From positions 5,443,845 through 5,507,844 of the forward strand of contig JAAFYY010000001.1 of the NCBI GenBank assembly GCA_014284505.1: 64,000 nt of DNA. The letters run 5' to 3'. This DNA is from Streptacidiphilus sp. 4-A2 (lineage in GTDB: Bacteria; Actinomycetota; Actinomycetes; Streptomycetales; Streptomycetaceae). Shown piece after piece: positions 47,430 to 56,715 of the stretch. Positions within the stretch are counted from its first letter, which is position 1. Every line of letters begins with the position of its first letter. The notes under the pieces are model-generated. The model was given only the letters and a program-made list of their open reading frames with translations, was not told where the DNA came from and did no database searches. Position numbers and translations under genes: made by a program.

Positions 47430-49792
47430 TTACGGCATGGAGTTCACCAGGGTGTTGATCAGCGTGCTGGAGCTGTCGTCGCCCTCGAACGAGTAGGCGA
47501 AGATGCCGCCCAGGCCGTTCGCGGTGGCGTACGAGCCGCGGGCAGTGATCGCCTGCGGGGTCACCGGTGTAGAAATCACCGTTGCTGTAGATCCAGGAAC
47601 TGTCGGTGGTCGGATCCCAGTGCACCGTGGACCCGGTGGTCAGCCCCTGCGCCACCAGCTCCTTCCAGTCGGCGATACCCGCCTCCTGGGTGTACGTCTG
47701 CACCGGACTGGCCCCGGTCGCCGGCTCGTACAGCCCGTAGTTGGTACCCGCGGTCACCCCCGACCAGCCACGGAAGTAGAACGGCACCCCAGCACCAGCT
47801 TGCTCGCCGGGAAGCCCCCGGTGATCCCGTACGCCGGATCACCCTTGGTGTACGCCTTGATTGTCTCGTCGATGTTGTACTGCTCGTTGCCGGGCGCGAT
47901 CACCGGGCTCGGGTCGCTCGGCGAGCTGTGCAGCGGGTCCTGGAAGTCGGTCGGACCATCGGTCTCCCACGCACCGTGCATGTCGTAGGTCATGATGTCG
48001 CCGTAGTCCAGGTACTGCGAGATCGCCGCAGGCTGGATGTCGGCGATCTTGTCCTGGCCGCTGGGGAGAGCCGCCGTCAGCAGGTAGTGCTTGCCGATGC
48101 TGTTGCCGTAGGCGTCCAGCTCACTGCGGAACTCGGCCAGCAGCGCGGTGTAGTTGGCGGTGTCGGCAGCCGAGTAGTCATTGCCGGTGTGGCCGTCGGC
48201 CGACGCCGGGTACTCCCAGTCGATGTCGATACCGTCGAACAGGCCCGCCGCGGAACCGGTACCACCGGAGGCGTCACCGGAGATGCCGGTCGGCAGATTA
48301 CCCTTGATGAACATGTTGATGCAGGAGGACACAAAGGCCTGCCGCGAAGCCTGGGTGGCCGCCGCGTCCGAGAAGTACTTCGAGTAGGTCCAGCCACCGA
48401 TCGACAGCACGATCCGCAGGTTGGGGTACTCGGCCTTGAGCTCACGCAGCTGGTTGAAGTTGCCCTTGATCGGCTGCGACCAGGCATCCGACGTACCGTC
48501 GACACTGATGTCGCTGGTGTACGACTTCTGGTAGTCGGCGAAGGCATCGCCGGCACCGTCACCCGCATCCGGGTCGGACTCGTTGGTCGAGTCGCTCGCC
48601 TTGACCGCCTCGAAGCAGGTGTGCGACGTCGGGTCGATGTTCTCGAACGCGTAGGTGATCACCTTCAGGCCCGAGGCCGCACCCGACTGGGCCACGTTCT
48701 TCGGGTAGTACGCGTTCCCGTAGATGCCCCACTGGTCGAAGTACGCGGACTTCATGGGCCCGCTCGCCGCAGCCCCCGTCGTCGCCGAGACCGGCGCCGA
48801 CTCCGCCGAAGCGTGCCCGTCCTTGTCATAACCCTGAACGGTGAAGGTGTAGCTGGTGCCGGGCAGCAGCGAGCTGACCGTCACCGAGTCACCCATCGAG
48901 GTCGCCATCAGGTTGGCACCCGAATACACGTAGTACGCGGGCGCGTCACCGGTCTGCGAGCTGTCGGTGGAACCCGTCCACGACAGGGTCACCGCCGTGT
49001 TGGAGACCTTGGCGGTGACGTTGGTGGGCGTCGTCACCAGACCGTCGCCGGTCGGCGCCGTCCCGGAACCGCTGGTACTGGTCGCGGACGCACTCGGCGA
49101 GGCGCTGGAAGGCGCCGAGGACGAAGGCGAGGAGGACGGCGACGACGAAGGCGAAGAACTCGCGGGAGCCGACGAGCTCGGCGACGACGACGGCGAGGAC
49201 GTCGGCGACGAGGGCGGGAACTGGCCGGAGCCGAAGCAGTCGGACTGCCGCTGCCGCCAGGACCGCTCAGCGAGATGTCATCGGCGAAGTACGTGCCCTC
49301 GCCGTACCAGCCGTGCGTGTAGATCTGCACCGAGGTGGTGCTCGCGCCGGTGGTGAAACTGGTCGACAGCTGGTCCCAGGTCGAAGCGCTGGGAGTCCAC
49401 GCACTCGCGGTCACCCCGGTACCGGTGGCACCCAGGTAGACATACGCACCCTGGACATAACCCGACAGGTTGTACGTCGTGCTCGGCAGCACCGTCACGG
49501 TCTGCGTACACTGCGCGTCATCCCCGGAGGACGCCGCACCCTCGAGCGCGTAGGAACCGCTGTGCACCGGCGTGCTCACCACGCTGTCCAGCGTCGAGCA
49601 GCTCCAGCCACTCAGGTTTCCGGACTCAAAGCCGCTGTTGACCAGGAGGTTCGTGGTCGCGGCACTCGCCGAAGTCATGCTGGAGGCAAGAGCCGCGGTA
49701 CCCGCGAACAGCACCGTGGCCGTGGCCAGAGCAGTACTGCGCTTCAACCTCCGCTCCGGGCCTCGGCGCACGGACAGGGAACGATCCGACAT
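47430..49792 (-). CDS. Secreted multidomain GH18 chitinase (chitinase 3, frame breaks)
   Basis: Starts at ATG 49792. Signal peptide RSTALATATVLFAGTAALAS; then a CBM (LLVNSGFESGNLSGWSCSTLD to TYFADDISLSGP), a Ser/Pro linker, a fibronectin type III domain (TPTNVTAKVSNTAVTLSWTGS to ESAPVSATTG) and the GH18 barrel: LRIVLSIGGWTYSKYFSD, LFDGIDIDWEYPAS (DGxDxDxE intact) and DIMTYDMHGAWETDGP. Breaks near 49235 (in the linker), 47790 and 47570; repaired C-terminus GGIFAYSFEGDDSSSTLINTL ends at 47430. A processive or exo-acting chitinase of the ChiC/ChiA-like subgroup is likely. The CBM is nearly the same as in chitinase 2. Confidence 0.88.
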
Positions 49793-49827
49793 GGGGAACT
49801 CACTTTCTCTGTGGGGGGGTACGGCGT

Positions 49828-49893
49828 CACCCGCGCCGGGGAGTGACCACGGCAGGCAAGTGGGGGATTACCTACCGCCACCCGGCGCGGGTG
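49828..49893. repeat. 13-bp inverted repeat between the two tandem chitinases
   Basis: CACCCGCGCCGGG (49828-49840) and CCCGGCGCGGGTG (49881-49893) are perfect complements 40 bp apart, in the 132-bp gap between the stop of chitinase 2 and the start of chitinase 3. It may end the first transcript or structure the leader of the second. Confidence 0.7.
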
Positions 49894-49924
49894 GGTCTGT
49901 GGGGGTCAGCCGGGCCTGCGCGGA

Positions 49925-51481
49925 TCAGCCGTTGAACTGAGTGATGATCTTGGTGAAGTCGTACGGGTTCTGCGTGACACTGCTGCACGCTCCGTCCGCC
50001 CAGTTGTGCTGGACACTCGGATCGCAGGCCCGGTCCCGGTTGACGTCCCAGTACGAGAACTGGGCCGCGTGGTTGGCCTGCACAAAACCCAGCAGATCGG
50101 TGAAGGTGGACTGGGTGAACAGCTCACTCGGCTGGTCGGTGTGACCATTCATCAGCTGCACGCCCAGGTGCGCCCAGGCGGTGGCCGAGCTCCAGCCGTA
50201 CAGGGTCTCCAGCTGCGCCACCACATCACTGGCGACGCCCTCGGCGGCCGCCGTCTCGGTGCCGCTGTCCAGGCCGAAGTCGAAGTCCATGATGTTGATC
50301 CGGTCGATCCGGGCACCGTCGTTGATCGCCTGCTGGATCTCGTCCCTGCCGGTGTCCGGCAGGCCGACCGTGGTCATCGGAATGGTCAGCGAGACCTGGA
50401 GGCCGGGGTCCTCGGCCTCCAGCAGCTTGATGGCACCCCAGCGGACCGCCATGTTGGCGTCCAGGCTGCCGTTCTCCCAGTCCAGGTCGATCCTGGTCAG
50501 GTTGTACTTGGTGATGACCTGCTGGTACGCCGCGGCCAGCGCGCCGGCGCTGCCGCAGTCGGTGCCCAGCTCGGTGCCGTTGTAGCCGCCGAAGGAGACA
50601 CTGACATCACCCCCGGCCGCGCGGATCGCGTTGACGTCGGCGAGCACGGTGGTGTCCGTCGACACCGGCGTGGTCGCGTCACCGTCCCAGGCCGGGGTGC
50701 AGTTCCCGGAGTCGAGCACGAAGGCCAGGATGAACTGGTTCTCACCGGAGTTGGCGACGATGTCCGAGACCGCCTGCGGGAGTTGTCCAGCGGCATCAGG
50801 TAGACCGGGTGCGTGAAGCCGGTGGCCGGGGGCGCGTGGGGTGGATGGGGCTGGTCGTGGGGGTGGGCTGGTGCCCGTGGTGGGTGGTCGTGGGCTGGGG
50901 CTGGTGCTGACCGTCGGCAGCCCGGTCGGGCTGCCGGGACTGGCCGCCGCCGGGCGCGGCCGGGCCGGTCAGCGACAGATTGTCGGCACCGAAGGTGCCC
51001 TCGCCGTACCAGCCGTGCACATACACCTGCACCGAGGTGGTGCTCGCACCGGTGGTGAAGCTGGTCGACAGATTGGCCCAACTACTGGCGCCGGGAGTCC
51101 AGGTGGACGCGGTCACCCCGGTTCCGGTCGCCCCCAGGTAGACATAGTCGCCCTGCACCTGGCCGGTCAGGGTGTAGGTCGAATTCGGAGCCACGGCCAC
51201 GGTCTGCGCGCACTGCGCGTCGTCCTGACCGGCGGGCGTACCGGACAGGGCGTAGGAGCCGCCGGCGACCGGGAGGTCACCACGCTGTCCAGGGTGGAAC
51301 AGGTCCAACCGCTCAGATTCCCGCTCTCGAAGCCCGGGTTGACCAGCAACTGAGTGCTGTCGGCCTGGGCCGGACCGTCCACGGCGAGCAGCCCGCCGAC
51401 TCCGAGCAGCGCGGCGGTACAGACCGCCAGCAGCTCCCGTCTGAAGCGCCGAACCTGCCCTTGTACGGCTTTCTCGATCAT
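49925..51481 (-). CDS. Secreted GH18 chitinase with N-terminal CBM (chitinase 2, frame breaks)
   Basis: ATG 51481 is chosen because GGAGG lies five bases upstream. Signal peptide ELLAVCTAALLGVGGLLAV ends near AQAD. The CBM runs LLVNPGFESGNLSGWTCSTLD to GTFGADNLSLTGP; a Pro/Thr linker follows; the catalytic domain has PVYLMPLDN, AFVLDSGNCTPAWDG, VSFGGYNGTELGTDCG, the active strand TRIDLDWENGSL (D-x-D-x-E), INIMDFDFGLDSG and WDVNRDRACD. This catalytic domain is the same subtype as chitinase 1, not chitinase 3. Breaks near 51280, 50940 and 50785. Three DasR-like sites lie 109-238 bp upstream. Confidence 0.88.
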
Positions 51482-51589
51482 CTCTGCCTCCGCAACCACA
51501 ACATCCGTCACTGAACCTGCGGTCCCGCTACGGCAGTTGATCCGAGGCCCCCACTCGACCACTCAGTAACAACCGCGTGTTGCATAAAT

Positions 51590-51719
51590 TGGCCTGGACC
51601 AACCCTCACCGTCAAGACACCATTCAGCAACGTGTCACTTAAGTTTCTTTAAGGTTCAACGAAGTTCCAGGTCAGCGCGGTTGCGCCGTCGACTGGCCTA
51701 GTCCTATTGGTCTCGACCA
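51590..51719 (-). promoter_or_regulatory. Three DasR-like sites upstream of chitinase 2
   Basis: TGGCCTGGACCA (51590-51601) and TGGTCTCGACCA (51708-51719) match the DasR core TGGTCTAGACCA in 10 and 11 of 12 positions. TGGCCTAGTCCT (51694-51705) differs by one base from the first repeat of the chitinase 1 operator. The last two sit two bases apart, the arrangement of chitinase promoter direct repeats. Control of chitinase 2 by GlcNAc-responsive repression is inferred. No other gene or motif was seen in the 440 bp up to the HNH gene. Confidence 0.65.
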
Positions 51720-51921
51720 CCACCAGCACCAACGTAAACAAACCCATGTGACCGACGCCACACCCACCTCCCCCTAACCCGCCCGGCCACCCCTCGTTCA
51801 ACCGTACGAGGCCACCCGCCACCCCAGGCGCCCGGCAATCTCGACCGCCCCCACCCCATCCCCGCAGGGACCGGTCGCGCCCGCCCGCCTCCACCCCTGC
51901 CCAACCCCGCAGGGAGCCCCC

Positions 51922-52614
51922 ATGCCCACCACCCGCACCCGCGCCGCCCTCGCCGAACTTGCGCCGCAAGCGTCCTCCCAGGACCACCTGTTGACCCTTC
52001 TGGGTCTGGAGGCCACGCCCCAGCGGCGCATCTACCTCCGCCGCAAACTCAACGAGTTCGCCATCCCGACGGACCACTTCACTCAGCCCGCCGTGGTGCA
52101 CACCCGCGAACTTCTCGAAGAGGGCGTCGCGCACTCCGAAAGCTACGCGGGAGTAGTCAGGTACCTGGGACTGCGCCCAGCGGGCGGCACCCAGGCACAC
52201 ATCGCCCGGCGCATCAGGGAGTTCGGCATCGATACGTCACACTTCACCGGACAGGCCCACAATCGTGGCAAGCGGTTGAACGGACGCGCCGTCAACTTCC
52301 TGGTCCAGCGCTCCCCATCCGCAAAGCGGGTTCCTGGGCAGCGGATCCGCCTCGCCCTAGTCGAGACCGGCAGAGCTGATAAGTGTGCAACATGTGGCAA
52401 CCCGGGCATCTGGATGGACCATCCCATGACCCTCGAAGTGGATCACATCAACGGCGACTGGTCAGACAACCGAGCGGAGAATCTCCGCCTGCTGTGCCCC
52501 AACTGCCACGCGATCACAGCCACATACTGCGGCAGGAACAAGCGGCGGCGACGGCAGCAGGCACCATCTGCGGGCGAAGCCCTTGAGCGCAGCGATGACG
52601 TGGGCATCGGATAA
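51922..52614 (+). CDS. HNH endonuclease with two DNA-binding-like repeats
   Basis: An intact 230-residue protein from ATG 51922 after GGGAGCCCCC. Two similar modules occupy residues ~18-50 and ~68-110: LLGLEATPQRRIYLRRKLNEFAIPTDHF and YLGLRPAGGTQAHIARRIREFGIDTSHF, each a helix-turn-helix-like unit. The C-terminal HNH domain has CATCG, LEVDHINGDWSDNRAENLRLLCPNCH with the metal Cys pairs, the DH and the N. Codon use is less G/C-biased than in neighbours. It ends 12 bp before a tRNA gene. It resembles homing-type or phage-derived HNH nucleases; the target is unknown. Confidence 0.82.
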   Translation: MPTTRTRAALAELAPQASSQDHLLTLLGLEATPQRRIYLRRKLNEFAIPTDHFTQPAVVHTRELLEEGVAHSESYAGVVRYLGLRPAGGTQAHIARRIREFGIDTSHFTGQAHNRGKRLNGRAVNFLVQRSPSAKRVPGQRIRLALVETGRADKCATCGNPGIWMDHPMTLEVDHINGDWSDNRAENLRLLCPNCHAITATYCGRNKRRRRQQAPSAGEALERSDDVGIG

Positions 52615-52626
52615 GGTTGGCGTGCT

Positions 52627-52700
52627 GCGCTCGTGCCCCAATTGGCAGAGGGACGGTCTTTAGGTGGCCGGGGTTGTGGGTTCGAGTCCCACCGAGCGCA
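52627..52700 (+). tRNA. Class I tRNA with anticodon TAG (leucine codon CUA by anticodon)
   Basis: A complete 74-nt cloverleaf: acceptor GCGCTCG/CGAGCGC, D-loop AATTGGCAGA closed by a 3-bp stem, anticodon arm CGGTC-TTTAGGT-GGCCG, T-arm GTGGG-TTCGAGT-CCCAC, discriminator A. Loop positions 34-36 are TAG. The variable region is only five bases (GGGTT), although bacterial leucine tRNAs carry a long variable arm, so the amino acid identity is uncertain. All stems pair except the fourth D-stem pair. CCA is not encoded. A terminator follows. Confidence 0.85.
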
Positions 52701-52708
52701 CAACGCCA

Positions 52709-52745
52709 GCTGCCGCCCGCCGATGCGGGCGGCAGCCTGCGTTTT
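52709..52745 (+). terminator. Intrinsic terminator after the TAG-anticodon tRNA
   Basis: Perfect 12-bp arms GCTGCCGCCCGC and GCGGGCGGCAGC with loop CGAT, followed by CTGCGTTTT. It begins 9 bp after the tRNA and also faces the rdgB stop at 52759. Confidence 0.88.
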
Positions 52746-52758
52746 GGGCTCCCGCCGG

Positions 52759-53366
52759 TCAGCCGAGGGCTTTGCGGAGGATGGGGAGCAGGGCTCGGAA
52801 GGCCTGGCCTCGGTGGCTGATGGCGTTCTTCTGGTCCGGGTCAGCTCGGCGCAGGTGACGGTGTAGCCGTCGGGCTGGAGGATCGGGTCGTAGCCGAAGC
52901 CGTTGGGGCCGACCGGCTCGAATCGCAGGGTTCCCCGCAGCTGTCCCTCGACCACGTGCTCGGTGCCGTCCGGGAGGGCCAGGGCGGCGGCGCAGCTGAA
53001 GTGTGCGGCGCGGTGGGGCGGGGCGATGTCGCCCAGTTGGGCGAGCAGCAGGTCGAGGTTGGCCTTGTCGTCGCCGTGTCGGCCGGCCCAGCGTGCGGAG
53101 AAGATGCCGGGGGCGCCGCCGAGGACGTCCACGGACAGGCCGGAGTCGTCGGCGACTGCGGGGCAGCCGGTGGCCTGGGCCAGGGCGTGGGCTTTGAGCA
53201 GGGCGTTCTCGGCGAAGGTCACGCCGGTTTCGCGGACGTCGGGGATTTCGGGGTAGGCGTCGGCGCCGACGAGTTCGACGTCCAGTCCGGCGGTGCCGAG
53301 GATGGCTCGGAGTTCGCCGACTTTGTGGGCGTTGCGGGTGGCCAGGATCAGTCGTACGGCGGTCAT
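52759..53366 (-). CDS. rdgB: XTP/dITP pyrophosphatase RdgB (one frame break)
   Basis: About 202 residues. LILATRNAHKVGELRAIL, VTFAENALLKAHALA, VADDSGLSVDVLGGAPGIFSARWAG and EPVGPNGFGYDPILQPDG are the family blocks. It hydrolyses non-canonical purine nucleotides (XTP, dITP) to keep them out of DNA. The frame is lost near 52848, where CTGGAC restored for CTGAC yields ELDPDQKNAISHRGQAFRAL and the normal end at TGA 52759. Four bases separate it from rph upstream. Confidence 0.95.
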
Positions 53367-53370
53367 GCGG

Positions 53371-54095
53371 TCAGCCCTCCAGTGCCTTGCGCTGGATCTC
53401 GTCGAGTTCGGCGCAGCCGAGCTGGCCGAGGTCGAGCAGTCGGTTGAGCAGGGTGCGGTCGAAGGGGGTGCCTTCGGCGGTGCCCTGGATTTCGACGAAG
53501 GTTCCGTCGCCGGTGCAGACGATGTTCATGTCGGTCTCGGCGCGGACGTCCTCTTCGTAGCAGAGGTCGAGCATGGGTACGCCGTCGATGATGCCGACGC
53601 TGACTGCGCTGACGGCGCCGATGATGGGTTCGGCCTTGGAGCGGGTGATCTTCTTGGCCTGGGCCCAGCGTACGGCGTCGACGAGGGCGACGTAGGCGCC
53701 GGTGATTGCGGCTGTGCGGGTGCCGCCGTCGGCCTGGAGGACGTCGCAGTCGATGGCGATGGTGTTCTCGGACAGGGCGCGGGTGTCGACGACGCCGCGC
53801 AGGGAGCGGCCGATCAGTCGGCTGATTTCGTGGGTGCGGCCGCCGATTTTGCCGCGGACGGATTCGCGGTCGTTGCGGGTGTTGGTGGCGGGGGAAGCAT
53901 CGCGTATTCGCCGGTGACCCAGCCTTCGCCGCTGCCTCGGCGCCAGCGGGGTACGCCTTCGGTGACGCTGGCGGTGCACAGCACGCGGGTGTCGCCGAAT
54001 GAGACCAGCACTGATCCTTCCGCGTGCTTGCTCCAGCCCCGCTCGATGGTGATGGGGCGGAGCTGGTCGTCGGTACGGCCGTCGATGCGTGTCAT
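53371..54095 (-). CDS. rph: Ribonuclease PH (one frame break)
   Basis: About 241 residues starting MTRIDGRTDDQLRPITIERG. GDTRVLCTASVTEGVPRW, GWVTGEYAMLP, RESVRGKIGGRTHEISRLIGRSLR, CDVLQADGGTRTAAITGA and the late ETDMNIVCTGDG belong to RNase PH, a phosphorolytic 3'-5' exoribonuclease that trims tRNA ends. The break near 53898 is repaired by CCGGCC for CCGCC, giving MLPPATNTRNDRES. It is operonic with rdgB, as in most actinobacteria. Confidence 0.96.
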
Positions 54096-54183
54096 GGTTC
54101 CGACCCTATCGGGTGGGAAAGGGCGGGCTGGGTGTGGCGGTGTCAGTTGCCCGGGTGTGTGGTGCGGGTGGGTTGCGGGGTGG

Positions 54184-54417
54184 TCACATCATGTCTTCGA
54201 TCTCGGAGGCGATGGGGTCGGCGTCGGTGCCGATGACGACCTGGATGGCGGTACCCATCCGTACTACGCCGTGGGCGCCGGCGGCTTTGAGGGCGGCTTC
54301 GTCGACCAGTGCGGGGTCGGCGACCTCGGTGCGGAGGCGGGTGATGCAGCCTTCGACTTCTTCGATGTTGTCGATGCCGCCGAGGCCCGCGACGATCTTT
54401 TCGGCCTTTGTGGGCAT
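54184..54417 (-). CDS. PTS EIIB component, glucose/GlcNAc family
   Basis: An intact 77-residue stand-alone IIB domain. Phosphorylated Cys24 lies in NIEEVEGCITRLRTEV, the family signature, with HGVVRMGTAIQVVIGTDAD following. It passes phosphate from the general PTS to the sugar carried by IIC. In Streptomyces coelicolor the equivalent gene beside rph is the GlcNAc IIB (NagF/MalX2) next to NagE permeases; the neighbouring IIC gene here fits that. It diverges from the IIC gene over 195 bp. Confidence 0.92.
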   Translation of the reverse strand: MPTKAEKIVAGLGGIDNIEEVEGCITRLRTEVADPALVDEAALKAAGAHGVVRMGTAIQVVIGTDADPIASEIEDMM

Positions 54418-54612
54418 GTGTTGAGCTCCCGTTCTCGACCTTGGCGTGTCGACGGCACGTCGACCCTTGTGTCCGGTTTACAAAGTAACGCACGGTGGTG
54501 GGACTTTGCGCGCTTTGATCGCTTTTGACGGTGAAGATGACGGCTTGGGTCAGGGGAAGGGCTCGGGCTGAGGCAGGCGAGCGGGCCCGGAACGGTCCGG
54601 CGAGGAGAGTTC

Positions 54613-55904
54613 ATGAGTTCGGCCAGTGCCGTCACGCCGCCGACGCCGTGGTGGCAGGGTTTGGTGAGCGGCTTGCAGAAGATGGGGCGGAGTCTGCAAC
54701 TGCCGATCGCTGTACTGCCTGCGGCGGGCATCCTGAACCGGCTGGGGCAGCCGGACATTCATACGAGTTGGGGGTTTCCGTCGAATCTGGTGAAGGTGTT
54801 CGGCGGGGCGGGTGGGGCTTTGCTCAATGGTTCGCTGGGGTTGCCGCTGCTTTTCGCGGTGGGGGTTGCCATTGGTATGGCAAAGAAGTCGGACGGTTCG
54901 ACGGCGCTGGCGGCGGTGGCCGGGTTCCTGGTCTATTACAACGTGTTGCAGACCTTCGCGAAGTGTGTGCGTCCGGCGGTTCTGACGGACGGGGTGTGTG
55001 ACCGGCCCGGCCGGGGGGCCGTTCAGTGCGATCGCTACTCCGACGATCCAGAATCCGGGGGTTCGGCGGGATCGTCATCGGGTTGCTGAGTGCGTATTTC
55101 TGGCAGCGGCTGCACCGGGTGAAGCTGGTGGACTGGCTGGGGTTCTTCAACGGGCGCCGGCTGGTGCCGATTGTGATGGCGGGGGTGGCGCTGCTGTTCG
55201 CGGTGGTCTGCCTGTGGGTGTGGCCGCCGGTCGGTCGGGGCTGGATGATTTCGCGAGCGGTCTCACCGGGCTGGGTGCGACTGGTTCGGGCATTTTCGGT
55301 GTGGCCAACCGGACTTTGCTGGTTTTTGGTCTGCACCAGTTCCTGAATGTCTTCTTCTGGTTCCAGTTCGGGAGCTATACCGAGCCGGACGGCACGGTGG
55401 TGCATGGTGACATCAACCGGTTCCTGGCCGGTGACCCGACTGCGGGCCAGTTCACTTCGGGTTTCTTCCCGATCATGATGTTCGCGCTGCCGGCGGCGGC
55501 GATGGCCATGGCGCACTGTGCCAAGCCGAGCCGCCGCAAGGAGGTGACCGGGATGATGATCTCGGTTGCGCTGACTTCGTTCATGACCGGGGTGACCGAG
55601 CCGATCGAGTATTCGTTCCTCTATGTCGCGCCGGTGCTGTACGCGATTCACGCGGTGCTGACGTGTGTCCATGGCGGTGACCTGGGCGCTGGGGGTGCAC
55701 GACGGTTTCAGCTTCTCGGCCGGGCTGATCGACTATGCGATCAACTGGAGTCTGGCGACCAAGCCCTGGCTGATCGTCCCGATCGGGTTGGTGTTCGCGG
55801 TCGTCTATTACACGGTCTTCCGCGTCGTGATCACCCGGTTCGATCTGAAGACCCCGGGGCGGGAGGACGACGCGGAGGAGTTGGAGGAGGCCAACGTCAA
55901 GTAG
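54613..55904 (+). CDS. nagE: PTS EIIC permease, GlcNAc (NagE) type (several frame breaks)
   Basis: From ATG 54613 after GAGGAGAGTTC. The pieces rebuild a ~430-residue IIC: LQKMGRSLQLPIAVLPAAGILNRLG, LPLLFAVGVAIGMAKKSDGSTALAAVAGFLVYYNVL, a missing-base region, YFWQRLHRVKLVDWLGFFNGRRLVPI, GVANRTLLVFGLHQFLNVFFWFQFG, and MTGVTEPIEYSFLYVAPVLYAIH, the sugar-pocket motif. It ends FDLKTPGREDDAEELEEANVK. Breaks near 55010, 55075, 55235 and 55665. It imports and phosphorylates GlcNAc (or glucose) with the IIB protein. GlcNAc is favoured by synteny and the chitin genes. Confidence 0.85.
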
Positions 55905-55929
55905 CGGGTGGGGCTCGGGTGGTCCGGGG

Positions 55930-56676
55930 TCAGATCTCGTAGACGGCGCCGGGCCGGGCGAGTTCCACCGGGCCGCCGTAGGCTGCCGCGGCGTCGGCGC
56001 GGTTGCGTTCGGGGTCGGTCCACGGCGGGATGTGGGTGAGCACCAGTCTGCCGACCCCGGCTCTGGCGGCGGCTTCTCCGGCCTGACGGCCGTTCAGGTG
56101 GAGGTCGGGGATCTCCTCCTTGCCGTGGGTGAAGGCGGCTTCGCTGAGCAGCAGGTCGGCGCCGCCGGCGAGGTCGATCAGCTGCTGGCAGGGGCCTGTG
56201 TCGCCGGAGTAGACCAGGCTCCGGCCACCGTGCTCGACCCGGAAGGCGAAGGCCTCGACCGGGTGGGCGACCCGGGCCGCGGTGATGGTGAACGGGCCGA
56301 GCTGGAAGGGCGCGGTGTCCAGGGTGTTGAAGTCGAACACCTGCTTCATGCCCGGGTGCTCGTCCATGTCGTAGGCGCGGGCCAGCCGTTCCGCTGTTCC
56401 GTGCGGGCCGTACACCGGCAGCGGGTCGGGGCAGCCTTCGACGCGGTAGTTCCGGGCGACGTAGTAGGCGCACATGTCGATGCAGTGGTCGGCGTGCAGG
56501 TGGCTGAGCATGACCGCGTCGACCTCGTAGAGGCCGCAGTAGCGCTGGAGCGCGCCCAGGGCACCGTTGCCGAGGTCGATCACCAGCCGGAAGCCCTCGG
56601 CCTGGACCAGATAGCTGGAGCAGGGCGAGTCGGCTGACGGGAAGCTCCCCGAGCTTCCCACCACGGTCAGGTCCAT
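55930..56676 (-). CDS. Metallo-beta-lactamase-fold phosphodiesterase-like protein
   Basis: An intact 248-residue protein. MDLTVVGSSGSFPSADSPCSSYLV, VMLSHLHADHCIDMCAYYVARNY (H-x-H-x-D-H), LVYSGDTGPCQQLIDLAGGADLLLSEAAF and LVLTHIPPWTD place it with the RNase Z/cyclic-nucleotide phosphodiesterase branch. It binds two zinc ions. It lacks the RNase Z exosite arm, so a cyclic nucleotide or other small phosphodiester is likelier than tRNA. It lies between the PTS gene and the HTH gene, which it probably follows in an operon. Confidence 0.9.
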   Translation of the reverse strand: MDLTVVGSSGSFPSADSPCSSYLVQAEGFRLVIDLGNGALGALQRYCGLYEVDAVMLSHLHADHCIDMCAYYVARNYRVEGCPDPLPVYGPHGTAERLARAYDMDEHPGMKQVFDFNTLDTAPFQLGPFTITAARVAHPVEAFAFRVEHGGRSLVYSGDTGPCQQLIDLAGGADLLLSEAAFTHGKEEIPDLHLNGRQAGEAAARAGVGRLVLTHIPPWTDPERNRADAAAAYGGPVELARPGAVYEI

Positions 56677-56715
56677 ACCGCGTCCTCCGCCTGCTGCTCG
56701 TGCCGCCGCTGCGCT

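Noticed and set aside
47214..49322. A 702-codon plus-strand frame over chitinase 3.
   Set aside because: Arg/Gly/Val-rich complement of the chitinase coding strand without family motifs.
51922..52745. tRNA plus HNH gene as the edge of an integrated phage or ICE.
   Set aside because: No integrase, no phage structural genes and no duplicated tRNA 3' end were seen; adjoining genes keep a standard streptomycete order.
54425..54612. DasR site between the PTS IIB and IIC genes.
   Set aside because: The region has a repeated GTCGAC but nothing close to TGGTCTAGACCA.
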